A stretch of 64,000 nt of DNA from Arthrobacter sp. ISL-30 (GTDB lineage Bacteria; Actinomycetota; Actinomycetes; Actinomycetales; Micrococcaceae). The stretch covers positions 1 through 64,000 of the forward strand of contig NZ_JAGGPK010000006.1 in assembly GCF_018613855.1 (NCBI RefSeq), written 5' to 3'. Of the stretch, positions 51,534 to 59,567 are shown one piece after another. The notes under the pieces were generated by a model. It saw only the letters and a program-made list of their open reading frames with translations. It was not told the DNA's origin and did not search any database. A program made the translations under genes and the position numbers. Position 1 is the first letter of the stretch. Each line of letters opens with the position of its first letter.

Positions 51534-52638
51534 ATGGTGCACAAAGTAAAGGCCGTCATCGCGCGGGAGAAGAACGCCCCGGTGGCCGTGGAGACGATCC
51601 TGGTGCCGGACCCCGGTCCGGGCGAAGCCTTGGTGGACATCCTTACTTGCGGGGTCTGCCACACAGACCTGCATTACAAGCAGGGTGGAATCACCGACGA
51701 TTTCCCCATCCTGCTCGGTCATGAGGCCACGGCTGTGGTCAGCGCGGTGGGTTCCGGCGTCACCGAGGTGGCTCCCGGAGACCGGGTCATCCTGAACTGG
51801 CGGGCCGTGTGCCGGGCAGTGCCGGGCCTGCGCCAAGGGCCAGCCGCAATACTGCTTCAACACCCACAACGCCCGCCAGAAGATGACCCTGGAGGATGGC
51901 ACGGAGCTCTCGCCGGCCCTGGGTATCGGAGCGTTCGCTGAGAAGACCCTGGTGGCTGCAGGGCAGTGCACCAAAGTGGACGAGGACGCCGACGCGGCCG
52001 CCGTCGGGCTTCTCGGCTGCGGTGTCATGGCCGGCATCGGTGCAGCGATCAACACCGGCGAGGTAAAGCGCGGCGAATCAGTGGCCGTGATTGGCTGCGG
52101 CGGGGTGGGCATTGCCGCGATCGCCGGCGCCAAACTCGCCGGTGCCACCACGATCATCGCAGTGGACATCGATTCCAACAAGGTCGAGATGGCCAAGTCC
52201 CTCGGCGCCACGCACGGCGTGAACTCCAGCGAAGAAGACCCGATTGATGCGATCCGGGCCCTGACGGGGGGCAACGGCGCGGACGTGGTGATCGACGCCG
52301 TCGGACGTCCCGAGACGTACAAGCAGGCCTTCTACGCCCGCGACCTCGCCGGCCGCGTGGTGCTGGTGGGCGTCCCGGCGCCGGACATGAAGCTCGAGCT
52401 GCCCCTGCTGGACGTCTTCGGCCGTGGCGGCTCCCTGAAGTCCTCCTGGTACGGGGACTGCCTGCCCTCCCGCGACTTCCCCATGCTGGTCCAGCACTAC
52501 AAGCAGGGCAACCTGGACCTGGACGCCTTTGTCTCCGAACGGATCACCATCGACCAGGTGGAAGAAGCGTTCACCAGGATGCACGAGGGCAAGGTGCTGC
52601 GTTCAGTCGTCGAACTTCCTTCGGCGAGGGTACGCTGA
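51534..52638 (+). pseudogene. Mycothiol-dependent formaldehyde dehydrogenase, frameshifted by +1 nt
   Basis: A zinc alcohol dehydrogenase of the S-(hydroxymethyl)mycothiol type. The N-terminal frame (from 51534) has the catalytic zinc motifs 'CGVCHTD' (C39, C42) and 'GHE' (H63). The frame breaks after C93 ('NWRAVC'), at an extra C in 51812-51813. In the other frame the sequence continues with a Cys-rich structural zinc segment ('[14 protein letters not shown]'), then '[32 protein letters not shown]', the Rossmann '[17 protein letters not shown]' and the C-terminus at 52638. Intact it would oxidise formaldehyde as the mycothiol adduct. As given, the reading is broken in the structural zinc lobe. 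Confidence 0.86.
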
Positions 52639-53258
52639 TGGGCGTCACTATCGAGAACCTGGTCACCTCGGGCACTTTCTCGCTCGACGGCGGCACCTGG
52701 GACGTGGACAACAACGTCTGGATCATAGGGAACGACGACGAATGCGTCATCATCGACTCCCCGCACGATGCGGACGCCATCATCAACCAGGTCCGCGGCC
52801 GTAAGGTCCTGGCCATCCTGCTGACCCACGCGCACAACGACCACATCGGGGCGGCCCGGGCGGTGGCGGAGGCCGTGGGCGCCCCGATCTACCTCAACCC
52901 CGAGGATCTGATGCTCTGGGAGCAGGTGTATCCCGACGCCGGTCCGCACCGCTACCTCGGCGACGGCGACGTTTTCGAGGTTGCCGGCACCGCGCTGCAG
53001 GCCCTCCACACACCAGGCCACTCACCGGGCTCCACGTGCTTCTACCTGGAAAGCGAAGGCACAGTTTTCACCGGGGACACCCTGTTCAACGGCGGTCCGG
53101 GAGCGACCGGCCGGTCTTACAGCGACTACCCCACCATCCTGGCCTCGATCCGGGAAAGGCTGCTGGTCCTTCCGGCGGAGACCGTGGTCCGCACCGGGCA
53201 CGGGGAGAACACCTCTATTGCTGCCGAGCGGGAGACGCTGGCCCAGGTGAACCAGTAG
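52638..53258 (+). CDS. Metallo-beta-lactamase-fold hydrolase (C1 pathway)
   Basis: A 206-aa protein with H64-x-H66-x-D68-H69 ('LLTHAHNDHIGAA'), then 'LHTPGHSPGSTCFYLES' and 'VFTGDTLFNGG'. It is a glyoxalase II-like hydrolase. Genes of this type commonly follow the mycothiol formaldehyde dehydrogenase and are proposed to hydrolyse S-formylmycothiol to formate; that role is inferred, not proven here. The ATG overlaps the end of the upstream gene (TGATG). Confidence 0.86.
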   Translation: MGVTIENLVTSGTFSLDGGTWDVDNNVWIIGNDDECVIIDSPHDADAIINQVRGRKVLAILLTHAHNDHIGAARAVAEAVGAPIYLNPEDLMLWEQVYPDAGPHRYLGDGDVFEVAGTALQALHTPGHSPGSTCFYLESEGTVFTGDTLFNGGPGATGRSYSDYPTILASIRERLLVLPAETVVRTGHGENTSIAAERETLAQVNQ

Positions 53259-53284
53259 AGCAGGGTTTCCCACATCAAGCAGGA

Positions 53285-53325
53285 CCCAGTAAGGCGCGCC
53301 AGGAAAGCTGGCGCGCCTTACTGGG
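53285..53325 (+). terminator. Strong 18-bp stem-loop before the formate dehydrogenase gene
   Basis: CCCAGTAAGGCGCGCCAG pairs perfectly with CTGGCGCGCCTTACTGGG across a 5-nt loop (GAAAG). It starts 27 bp after the MBL gene and ends 15 bp before the fdh start. No T-tract. It is either a terminator ending the betB-permease-MBL transcript or an RNA structure acting on the next gene. Confidence 0.75.
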
Positions 53326-53340
53326 CGGTCAAGAAGCACG

Positions 53341-55701
53341 ATGCTAGCCGGTAAGAAAGTTGGAACAATGAAGTTCGGCAAACAGCCCGCCCCAGTCGCG
53401 GACATCAACGAGGACGCCCTCGCCGTCGGGAAGCCCAAGACGGAAGCCGCAGGCGTCAAGGCCGTGATGGTCGCGCTGGAGCGCGCTGTGGCCCAGGCCG
53501 GTGTCACCCGCACGGCCCAGTCACTGCTGCGCCTGAACCAGCGCGGCGGCTTTGACTGTCCGGGCTGTGCCTGGCCGGAGTCGGACAAGAAGCGCAAGGC
53601 GGCCGAGTTCTGCGAAAACGGGGCGAAGGCCGTGGCCGAGGAAAACACGCTCCGCACCGTCGGGGTGGAGTTCTGGGCCCGGCATTCCATCGCGGAACTG
53701 GCGGAGAAGACGGAGTACTGGCTGGGGAACCAGGGCAGACTCAGTGAACCGGTGGTGGTCCGGGAAGGCGACACCCACTATTCGCCGATCTCCTGGGCGG
53801 ATGCCTTCGAGCTCATCGGTGAACACATCCGGCCCAGCACGCCTGACCGTTGCGTGTTTTACACCTCTGGCCGGACGGCCAATGAAACCGCGTTCATGTA
53901 CCAGTTGTTTGCGCGGTCCCTGGGGACGAATAACCTGCCGGACTGTTCGAACATGTGCCACGAGTCCTCCGGGTCGGCGCTGAACCCGACCATCGGGATC
54001 GGCAAGGGGACCGTGTCCCTGGAGGACATTCATGATGCGGAACTGATTTTCGTGGTGGGGCAGAACCCCGGGACGAACCATCCGCGGATGTTGTCGGCGT
54101 TGAAGGAGTGCAAGGACAAGGGCGGCAAGGTGGTGGCGGTGAATCCGCTGCCCGAGGCCGGTTTGTTCAATTTCAGGGACCCGCAGACGGTTTCAGGGGT
54201 GGTGGGCGGCGGCACGCCGCTGGCCGACGAATTCCTGCAGATCAAGGTGGGCGGGGACCTGGCGTTGTTCCAGGCCCTGGGGCACCTGCTGCTGGCCGAG
54301 GAGCAGCGCCACCCGGGCACGGTCGTTGACCGGTCCTTCATCGAGGCGCAGACGGACGGTTTCGAGGCGTACCGCCGGGCCCGTCGGGAGCTGGACTGGG
54401 CGGAAACCGTGAAGGCCACCGGCCTGTCCCGTGGGCAGATCGAGACCGTGGCGTCCATGCTGGTGGCATCCAAGGCCACGATTTTCTGTTGGGCGCTGGG
54501 GGTGACGCAGCAGCCGCATTCGGTGGACACGATCAAGGAAATGGTCAATGTCCTGCTGCTGCAGGGCAACTTCGGCAAGCCCGGGGCGGGGGCGTGCCCG
54601 GTGCGCGGGCACTCCAACGTCCAGGGCGACCGGACCATGGGCATCTGGGAGAAACCGAAGGAATGGCTGCTGCGGGCCCTGGATGCGGAGTTCGGGATCG
54701 TCTCCCCGCGCGGGCACGGCTTTGATGCGGTGGAGGCCATGGAGGCGTTCGAGCGCAACGAGGTGGACGTGTTTGTGTCCATGGGCGGGAACTTCTCGCT
54801 CGCCTGCTCCGACACCGAGGCCCTGGAGGCCGGGATGCAGCGGATCGGGCTGACCGTGCATGTGTCCACCAAGCCCAACCGCTCCCACATTTTGCACGGC
54901 CGCACCTCGCTGATCCTGCCTACCCTGGGCCGGACGGACAAGGATGACAAGCACCCGACGGGCGCGCAGTTCCTGTCCGTGGAGGACTCCATGTCCGTGG
55001 TGCACTCCACGCAGGGCCGGCTGCAGCCGGTCTCGGAGCATCTGCTGGCCGAACCGGTGATTATTGCCCGGATGGCCGACGCCGCCCTGGGCGAGGATCA
55101 CCCGGTGGACTGGAAGGCCATGGCCGAGGACTACGACGTGATTCGGGACCACATCTCCCGCGTCATCCCCGGCTTCCAGGACTTCAACTCCCGCATCCGG
55201 ACCAAGAACGGCTTCGTGCTGCCCAACCCGCCCCGGGACACAAGGTCCTTCAACACGGACATCGGACGCGGCCGCTTCACCGTCAGCCCGCTGGAATACC
55301 TGACCCCGCCCCAGGGGCATCTGGTGCTGCAGACCATCCGCAGCCACGACCAGTACAACACCACCTTCTACGGCGTGGATGACCGGTACCGCGGCATCTC
55401 CGACGGCCGCCGCGTGATCCTGCTCCACCCCGAAGACCTGGCCGAGCACGGCTTCAAAGACCGGGACCTCGTCGACGTGGTCAGCACGTTCCAGGGACAG
55501 GACCGGCACGCCGAAAAGTTCCGCCTGGTCGCCTACCCCACCGCGAAAGGCTGCGCCGCGGCCTACTTCCCCGAAGCCAACGCCCTGGTCCACAAGGAAA
55601 ACGTCGCCGCGAATCCAACACCCCCGGCTTCAAAGCCATGTTCGTCCGCTTCATACCGCACCAAGAGACTCTCTCAGCGGATTAGTTTTCTGCATTTCTG
55701 A
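53341..55701 (+). CDS. FdhF/YdeP-type molybdopterin oxidoreductase, C-terminus frameshifted
   Basis: A 786-aa as-read protein of the formate dehydrogenase alpha-like family. It has the N-terminal Cys motif 'DCPGCAWPE', 'SNMCHESSGSALNPTIGIGKGT', 'VVGQNPGTNHPRMLSAL' and the molybdopterin part 'CPVRGHSNVQGDRTMGI', and then 'IRSHDQYNTTFYGVDDRYRGI'. It should oxidise formate to CO2. Close to the C-terminus a single C is missing after 55608. In the corrected frame the end reads 'NVARESNTPGFKAMFVRFIPHQETLSAD' and stops at 55685; as given, the last ~28 residues are out of frame and stop at 55701. The effect on function is unknown. ATG 53368 is an alternative start. Confidence 0.82.
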   Translation: MLAGKKVGTMKFGKQPAPVADINEDALAVGKPKTEAAGVKAVMVALERAVAQAGVTRTAQSLLRLNQRGGFDCPGCAWPESDKKRKAAEFCENGAKAVAEENTLRTVGVEFWARHSIAELAEKTEYWLGNQGRLSEPVVVREGDTHYSPISWADAFELIGEHIRPSTPDRCVFYTSGRTANETAFMYQLFARSLGTNNLPDCSNMCHESSGSALNPTIGIGKGTVSLEDIHDAELIFVVGQNPGTNHPRMLSALKECKDKGGKVVAVNPLPEAGLFNFRDPQTVSGVVGGGTPLADEFLQIKVGGDLALFQALGHLLLAEEQRHPGTVVDRSFIEAQTDGFEAYRRARRELDWAETVKATGLSRGQIETVASMLVASKATIFCWALGVTQQPHSVDTIKEMVNVLLLQGNFGKPGAGACPVRGHSNVQGDRTMGIWEKPKEWLLRALDAEFGIVSPRGHGFDAVEAMEAFERNEVDVFVSMGGNFSLACSDTEALEAGMQRIGLTVHVSTKPNRSHILHGRTSLILPTLGRTDKDDKHPTGAQFLSVEDSMSVVHSTQGRLQPVSEHLLAEPVIIARMADAALGEDHPVDWKAMAEDYDVIRDHISRVIPGFQDFNSRIRTKNGFVLPNPPRDTRSFNTDIGRGRFTVSPLEYLTPPQGHLVLQTIRSHDQYNTTFYGVDDRYRGISDGRRVILLHPEDLAEHGFKDRDLVDVVSTFQGQDRHAEKFRLVAYPTAKGCAAAYFPEANALVHKENVAANPTPPASKPCSSASYRTKRLSQRISFLHF

Positions 55702-55713
55702 CCCTTATTAGCC

Positions 55714-55764
55714 CGAGATCGACGGCGACATTCCGGCAAGTCCGCAGTGTCGCCGTCGTTCTTT
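55714..55764 (+). terminator. Hairpin (copy 1 of a duplicated element), likely terminator
   Basis: Stem CGACGGCGACA (55720-55730) with TGTCGCCGTCG (55748-55758), 17-nt loop, then TTCTTT. It ends the fdh transcript. Its sequence from 55714 recurs at 59313 with 45 of 49 bases identical. Confidence 0.8.
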
Positions 55765-55770
55765 AACCAA

Positions 55771-55811
55771 ACAGGGTCAGTTTTGCTGCAACCAGACAGG
55801 GTCAGTTTTGC
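55771..55811 (+). repeat. 16-bp direct repeat, two copies
   Basis: ACAGGGTCAGTTTTGC at 55771-55786 and 55796-55811, 25 bp apart, each preceded by CCA(A/G). A degenerate relative (AGAGGGTCAAAGTTGC) follows the second hairpin near 59370. Confidence 0.85.
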
Positions 55812-55818
55812 CGATATC

Positions 55819-55854
55819 AGGATATCGTTATCTCGGCATTAGGATATCGTTATC
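55819..55854 (+). promoter_or_regulatory. Tandem 14-bp sites upstream of the lyase gene
   Basis: AGGATATCGTTATC at 55819-55832 and 55841-55854, 22 bp apart (two helical turns). Each contains GATA-TCGT-TATC. Their spacing and the nearness to the start at 55898 suggest paired regulator sites. Confidence 0.6.
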
Positions 55855-55897
55855 ACCCGGCACAACCGGGACCATCCACATCCAAAGGAGTATGCGA

Positions 55898-58800
55898 ATG
55901 AACCCTGTTAACCCGGATCTTGGCCGCCGGGCCCTGCTTCAGGCCGCGGGTCTTGGGACGGTGGTCGGCGTAGTTCACACAGCGCAGGCACGGGCGGCGC
56001 AGGCCACACCTTGGGCGGGAGGACCCGTCGATCACGCCTATGTCATGACGGATGCCACTATGCCTGGTCCGGCCTTCGCCCACCCCGGCATCCTCCACCG
56101 GGCCGAAGACCTTGAGCGCATGCGTCGTGCTGTTGCCGGCAAGGAGCAGCCGATCTACGACGGATACTTGGCCATGGCAGCGAATGCCCGGTCCTCGTAC
56201 TCCTACAAAGTGCAAAACACAGGCCAAGTCACTTCATGGGGCCGGGGGCCGTCCAACTTCCCGGGCCAGGCAGCCGGCGATGCGGCCGCTGCTTACCAGA
56301 ACGCGCTCATGTGGGCTGTTACCGGAGACAAGCGCCATGCCGACAAGTCTCGCGACATCCTCAACGCCTGGACACGAAGCCTTACCGCCATCACGGGGGC
56401 TGACGGACAGCTCGGGTCAGGCCTCCAGGGCTTCAAGTTTGCGAACGCCGCTGAGCTCCTGCGGCACAGCGGATACGACGGGTGGCCGGAGGAGGACTTC
56501 CAGGCCTGCGTGCGCTCCCTGCGCACCGTCTGGTACGAGTCCCTTTCCGGCTATGCGCTCTTCGCCAACGGAAACTGGGACGACGCCGCATTGCAAACGA
56601 TCCTCGCCGTCGCCGTGTTGAGCGACGACAGGGTCATGTTCGAGAATGGCCTCCGGTGGGCAGCCTTCGGCTCCGGCAACGGCTCGGTGCTCAATCGTGT
56701 AGTCAACGATTCCGGCCAAGGCCAGGAAAGCGGGAGGGACCAGCCGCACGAGCAGCTCGGACAAGGCCTGCTCGGTTATTGTGCCCAGGTCGCGTGGAAT
56801 CAGGGTGTGGACCTTTTCGCCCTGGCCGGACGGCGGATCCTTGCCGGATACGAGTACAACGCCCGCTACAACCTGGGCTATGACGATGTCCCCTTCGTCG
56901 CCGACCTTGACCGCACGGGCAAATACCTCAAGACGGCGATCTCACCGAGGGGGCGCGGCGAGTTCCGCCCGATCTACGAACTGGCCTACTCCCACTACGT
57001 CAGCCGGCTCGGACTGTCCGCACCCAACACCCAGGCCGCGGTTTTCCGTGGCGTGGACGGCTCCCGCATTATCGAAGGCTGGCATGAGGATGATCCGGGC
57101 TGGGGAACCCTCACCTACGCCCGACCGGCAGCAGGCGGCAGCACGCCGTCGTCCGTTCCCGGGGGCCCGGGCGGTCTCCGCGCTGTCGGCGCAGAAGGGC
57201 GGATCACCCTGACCTGGATCGGGGCAGTCGAACCGAGCAGCGGCGCTCCGGCGCGCAGCTATACCGTCAAGCGCTCCGAAGCAGGCGGCGACTACAGCGT
57301 GATAGCTGCCGACGTGACTGCCAATGAGTTCATTGACGTCGCAGTGCGCCCGGGCCGAACGTACTTCTACATGGTCACGGCCGTCAATGAAACAGGCATG
57401 GGCCCGGACTCTGCGGCGGTGGCCGGCATGATCGGACTGCCCACGGGCTGGGCATCTATGGACATTGGTTCCGCGTCCCCTGCAGGCAGCACGACCTTCG
57501 ACGGCGAGCACTTCGTCGTCGAGGATCTGGGAAGCGACATCGCGGGCGCAGCGGACGACTTCAGGTTCACTTACACGCGCTTGAAAAGCGATGGCGTCAT
57601 CACGGCCCGCATTGGCCACCCCATCAGCTCCCAATACGCCAAGATCGGCGTCATGGTCCGATCGTCCCTCGACGCCGGCTCCCCGCATGCAGCCATGCTC
57701 ATCCAGGGCCTTCCCCTGCATACGTGGAGCGGCGTCTGGACCACTCGAAACACCACCGGCGCTCCCACATCGGGGACGGGCAGCACTCCCGTTCCACCCA
57801 CCCAAAAGGAATGCATCACGGTCAAGGCCGGATTCCCCATCACCGAGCACGGTTCCCTTCCGGATTCCGCGACCCCGCTGCGGGCCCCTTACGTCGAGGC
57901 AGCGGGCGATGGCTACCGGCTACGCATGCCGTATTGGGTACGCCTGACCCGGAGGGGCAGCACCCTGACGGGCGCCATCTCACCCGATGGCCGGGAGTGG
58001 ACGGACGTCGGCTCCACGGAAATCGATCTCGGTGGTGAAGTTTATGCCGGCCTGGCCAGTTGCTCCTGCCTTGGTGCCACCAAATCGGGCTCGACGACGG
58101 AGTCCGGTACTGCGACATTCGACAACGTCACTGTCGGCGGGTGGTCGGTAGCAAAGCCGGCGGGCACCGCTTCCGGCCTCACTGCTGCAGCCGGTGTGGG
58201 CGCCATTCAACTGGCGTGGGCCGATCCTGATCCGGCGGCCCGCTACACCGTCAAGCGCGGGCTCCAGCCCCTCGGTCCTCACCAGACGATTGCCAGCGAC
58301 GTCGGTCCTGTGGGCTTTGGAGTTCGGATCCGCTACGCGGACCCCACCGGCACGCCCGGCCGCCAGTACTACTACTCAGTGGCGAAGACCAACACGGCAG
58401 GGGAAGGCCCAGCTTCGGTTGAGGTCTCGGCCGTGATGCCTGCCCAAGTGAATCCGGTTCTGCAGGGCTCCCCGGCAGCATTCGGGAACGTCGGATTGGC
58501 TTTCTCACACCGCATCCAGGCAACCCCCGACCCTGCAAGCTACTGGGTCCGGAACCTCCCGCCCGGTCTGCTTCTCGACGACCGGACCGGCGTCATCTCG
58601 GGCATCCCCAGGCAGGCGGGGGCTTTTGATGTCACGGTAGGTGCCGGGCGATCAAGCGCCGCACTGAAAATCGCCATCGGCGTCGCACCTGCCGCACCTT
58701 GGTCATACTCAGACTTCGGCGACTATGTGCTCGACGAGCGGCAACTCGGTGCGTACGGCGTTGCCGCCCTCCGTACAGCGGGCAGCGCGAGCGCTGATGG

Positions 58801-59278
58801 CAGTCGTCTCATCGTCCGCGGAGCAGGGTCCGGACTGGACGTGAACGGTCAGGGAATGGTTGGCCATGTCCTCTACCAGCCGGTGACCGGCGATCACACC
58901 ATCATTGCGCAGATCACCAGTCGGGAGAACGCCGGGAGTGCTGCACGCGTAGGGGTAATTATGTGCAAGTCACTTTCTCCCTTCGACCTCATGGCAGCAT
59001 CCGTCCTCAGCGCCTCCAGCGCGCAGTTCTCCCGGAGGCTGGCAGTCGCTGGCAGGGCAACCTCCATCGGCAGCGGCTCGGGAACCTGGGTGCGCCTGAA
59101 CCGTACGGGAAGCACCTTCGCGGCTGCCGTTTCCTCCGACGGGAGTACCTGGACCACCACCGGGGAACAGGTGATTGCGGACTTCGGCGCCGCCCCTTAC
59201 TACATCGGCCTGGTTGTGTACTCTGGCGATTCGTCGACTCTGACTACGGCGACCTTCGACGACGTGGCCATTAGCTAA
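55898..59278 (+). CDS. Tat-exported alginate lyase-family multi-domain protein
   Basis: A 1126-aa secreted protein. The Tat signal 'DLGRRALLQAAGLGTVVGVVHTAQARA' is at the N-terminus. An alginate lyase/heparinase-like (alpha/alpha) toroid spans about 45-410 ('HPGILHRAEDLERMRRAVAGKEQPIYDGYLAM', 'ALMWAVTGDKRHADKSRDILNAW', 'NWDDAALQTILAVAVLSDD', 'PIYELAYSHYV'). It is followed by fibronectin III-like segments (~430-505 and again near 760-850), beta-sandwich domains of the DUF1349 type, and an Ig-like putative domain ('GNVGLAFSHRIQATPDPASYWVRNLPPGLLLDDRTGVISGIPRQAG'). It probably degrades an extracellular uronic-acid polysaccharide. I chose ATG 55898 (AAAGGAG at 7 nt). Confidence 0.84.
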   Translation: MNPVNPDLGRRALLQAAGLGTVVGVVHTAQARAAQATPWAGGPVDHAYVMTDATMPGPAFAHPGILHRAEDLERMRRAVAGKEQPIYDGYLAMAANARSSYSYKVQNTGQVTSWGRGPSNFPGQAAGDAAAAYQNALMWAVTGDKRHADKSRDILNAWTRSLTAITGADGQLGSGLQGFKFANAAELLRHSGYDGWPEEDFQACVRSLRTVWYESLSGYALFANGNWDDAALQTILAVAVLSDDRVMFENGLRWAAFGSGNGSVLNRVVNDSGQGQESGRDQPHEQLGQGLLGYCAQVAWNQGVDLFALAGRRILAGYEYNARYNLGYDDVPFVADLDRTGKYLKTAISPRGRGEFRPIYELAYSHYVSRLGLSAPNTQAAVFRGVDGSRIIEGWHEDDPGWGTLTYARPAAGGSTPSSVPGGPGGLRAVGAEGRITLTWIGAVEPSSGAPARSYTVKRSEAGGDYSVIAADVTANEFIDVAVRPGRTYFYMVTAVNETGMGPDSAAVAGMIGLPTGWASMDIGSASPAGSTTFDGEHFVVEDLGSDIAGAADDFRFTYTRLKSDGVITARIGHPISSQYAKIGVMVRSSLDAGSPHAAMLIQGLPLHTWSGVWTTRNTTGAPTSGTGSTPVPPTQKECITVKAGFPITEHGSLPDSATPLRAPYVEAAGDGYRLRMPYWVRLTRRGSTLTGAISPDGREWTDVGSTEIDLGGEVYAGLASCSCLGATKSGSTTESGTATFDNVTVGGWSVAKPAGTASGLTAAAGVGAIQLAWADPDPAARYTVKRGLQPLGPHQTIASDVGPVGFGVRIRYADPTGTPGRQYYYSVAKTNTAGEGPASVEVSAVMPAQVNPVLQGSPAAFGNVGLAFSHRIQATPDPASYWVRNLPPGLLLDDRTGVISGIPRQAGAFDVTVGAGRSSAALKIAIGVAPAAPWSYSDFGDYVLDERQLGAYGVAALRTAGSASADGSRLIVRGAGSGLDVNGQGMVGHVLYQPVTGDHTIIAQITSRENAGSAARVGVIMCKSLSPFDLMAASVLSASSAQFSRRLAVAGRATSIGSGSGTWVRLNRTGSTFAAAVSSDGSTWTTTGEQVIADFGAAPYYIGLVVYSGDSSTLTTATFDDVAIS

Positions 59279-59312
59279 GCCCTCCGCGCTGCAGTTCTGA
59301 AACTGTTTGATC

Positions 59313-59363
59313 CGAGATCGACGGCGACATTCCGGTAAGTCCGGGGTGTCGCCGCCGTTCTGT
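59313..59363 (+). terminator. Hairpin (copy 2 of a duplicated element), likely terminator
   Basis: CGACGGCGACA at 59319-59329 pairs with TGTCGCCGCCG at 59347-59357 with one mismatch position. Compared with the copy at 55714 it differs at four of 49 bases. It follows the lyase gene by 34 bp. Confidence 0.75.
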
Positions 59364-59446
59364 CCCCAAAGAGGGTCAAAGTTGCGCCCAGGTGCTGGGA
59401 GGGCTGCCGGGCGGTCACAATCCGATTTTGGGAAGACTCTTGAATT

Positions 59447-59460
59447 TTTGGGATCCCAAA
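59447..59460. promoter_or_regulatory. Candidate operator/promoter of the MFS gene (TTTGGGATCCCAAA)
   Basis: Perfect 14-bp palindrome 107 bp upstream of the MFS start. A TTGAAT at 59440-59445 and TGTAAT at 59462-59467 could be -35 and -10, with the palindrome between them, as expected of a repressor site. The sequence looks like a GntR-family operator. Confidence 0.65.
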
Positions 59461-59567
59461 CTGTAATCTGACTCACATTCCTGTATGCGATAGCAGTATT
59501 TCGCATCATGGAAATGCGTCCGTTGAGGCGCGGACGGGGGACTTCAGAGCTCAGTAAGGAGCGCACT

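Noticed and set aside
54193-55593. 466-aa open frame on the minus strand opposite the formate dehydrogenase-like gene
   Set aside because: Antisense to a well-supported gene; composition (His/Gly/Arg/Val rich, no domain) is what GC-rich coding sequence yields on the opposite strand.
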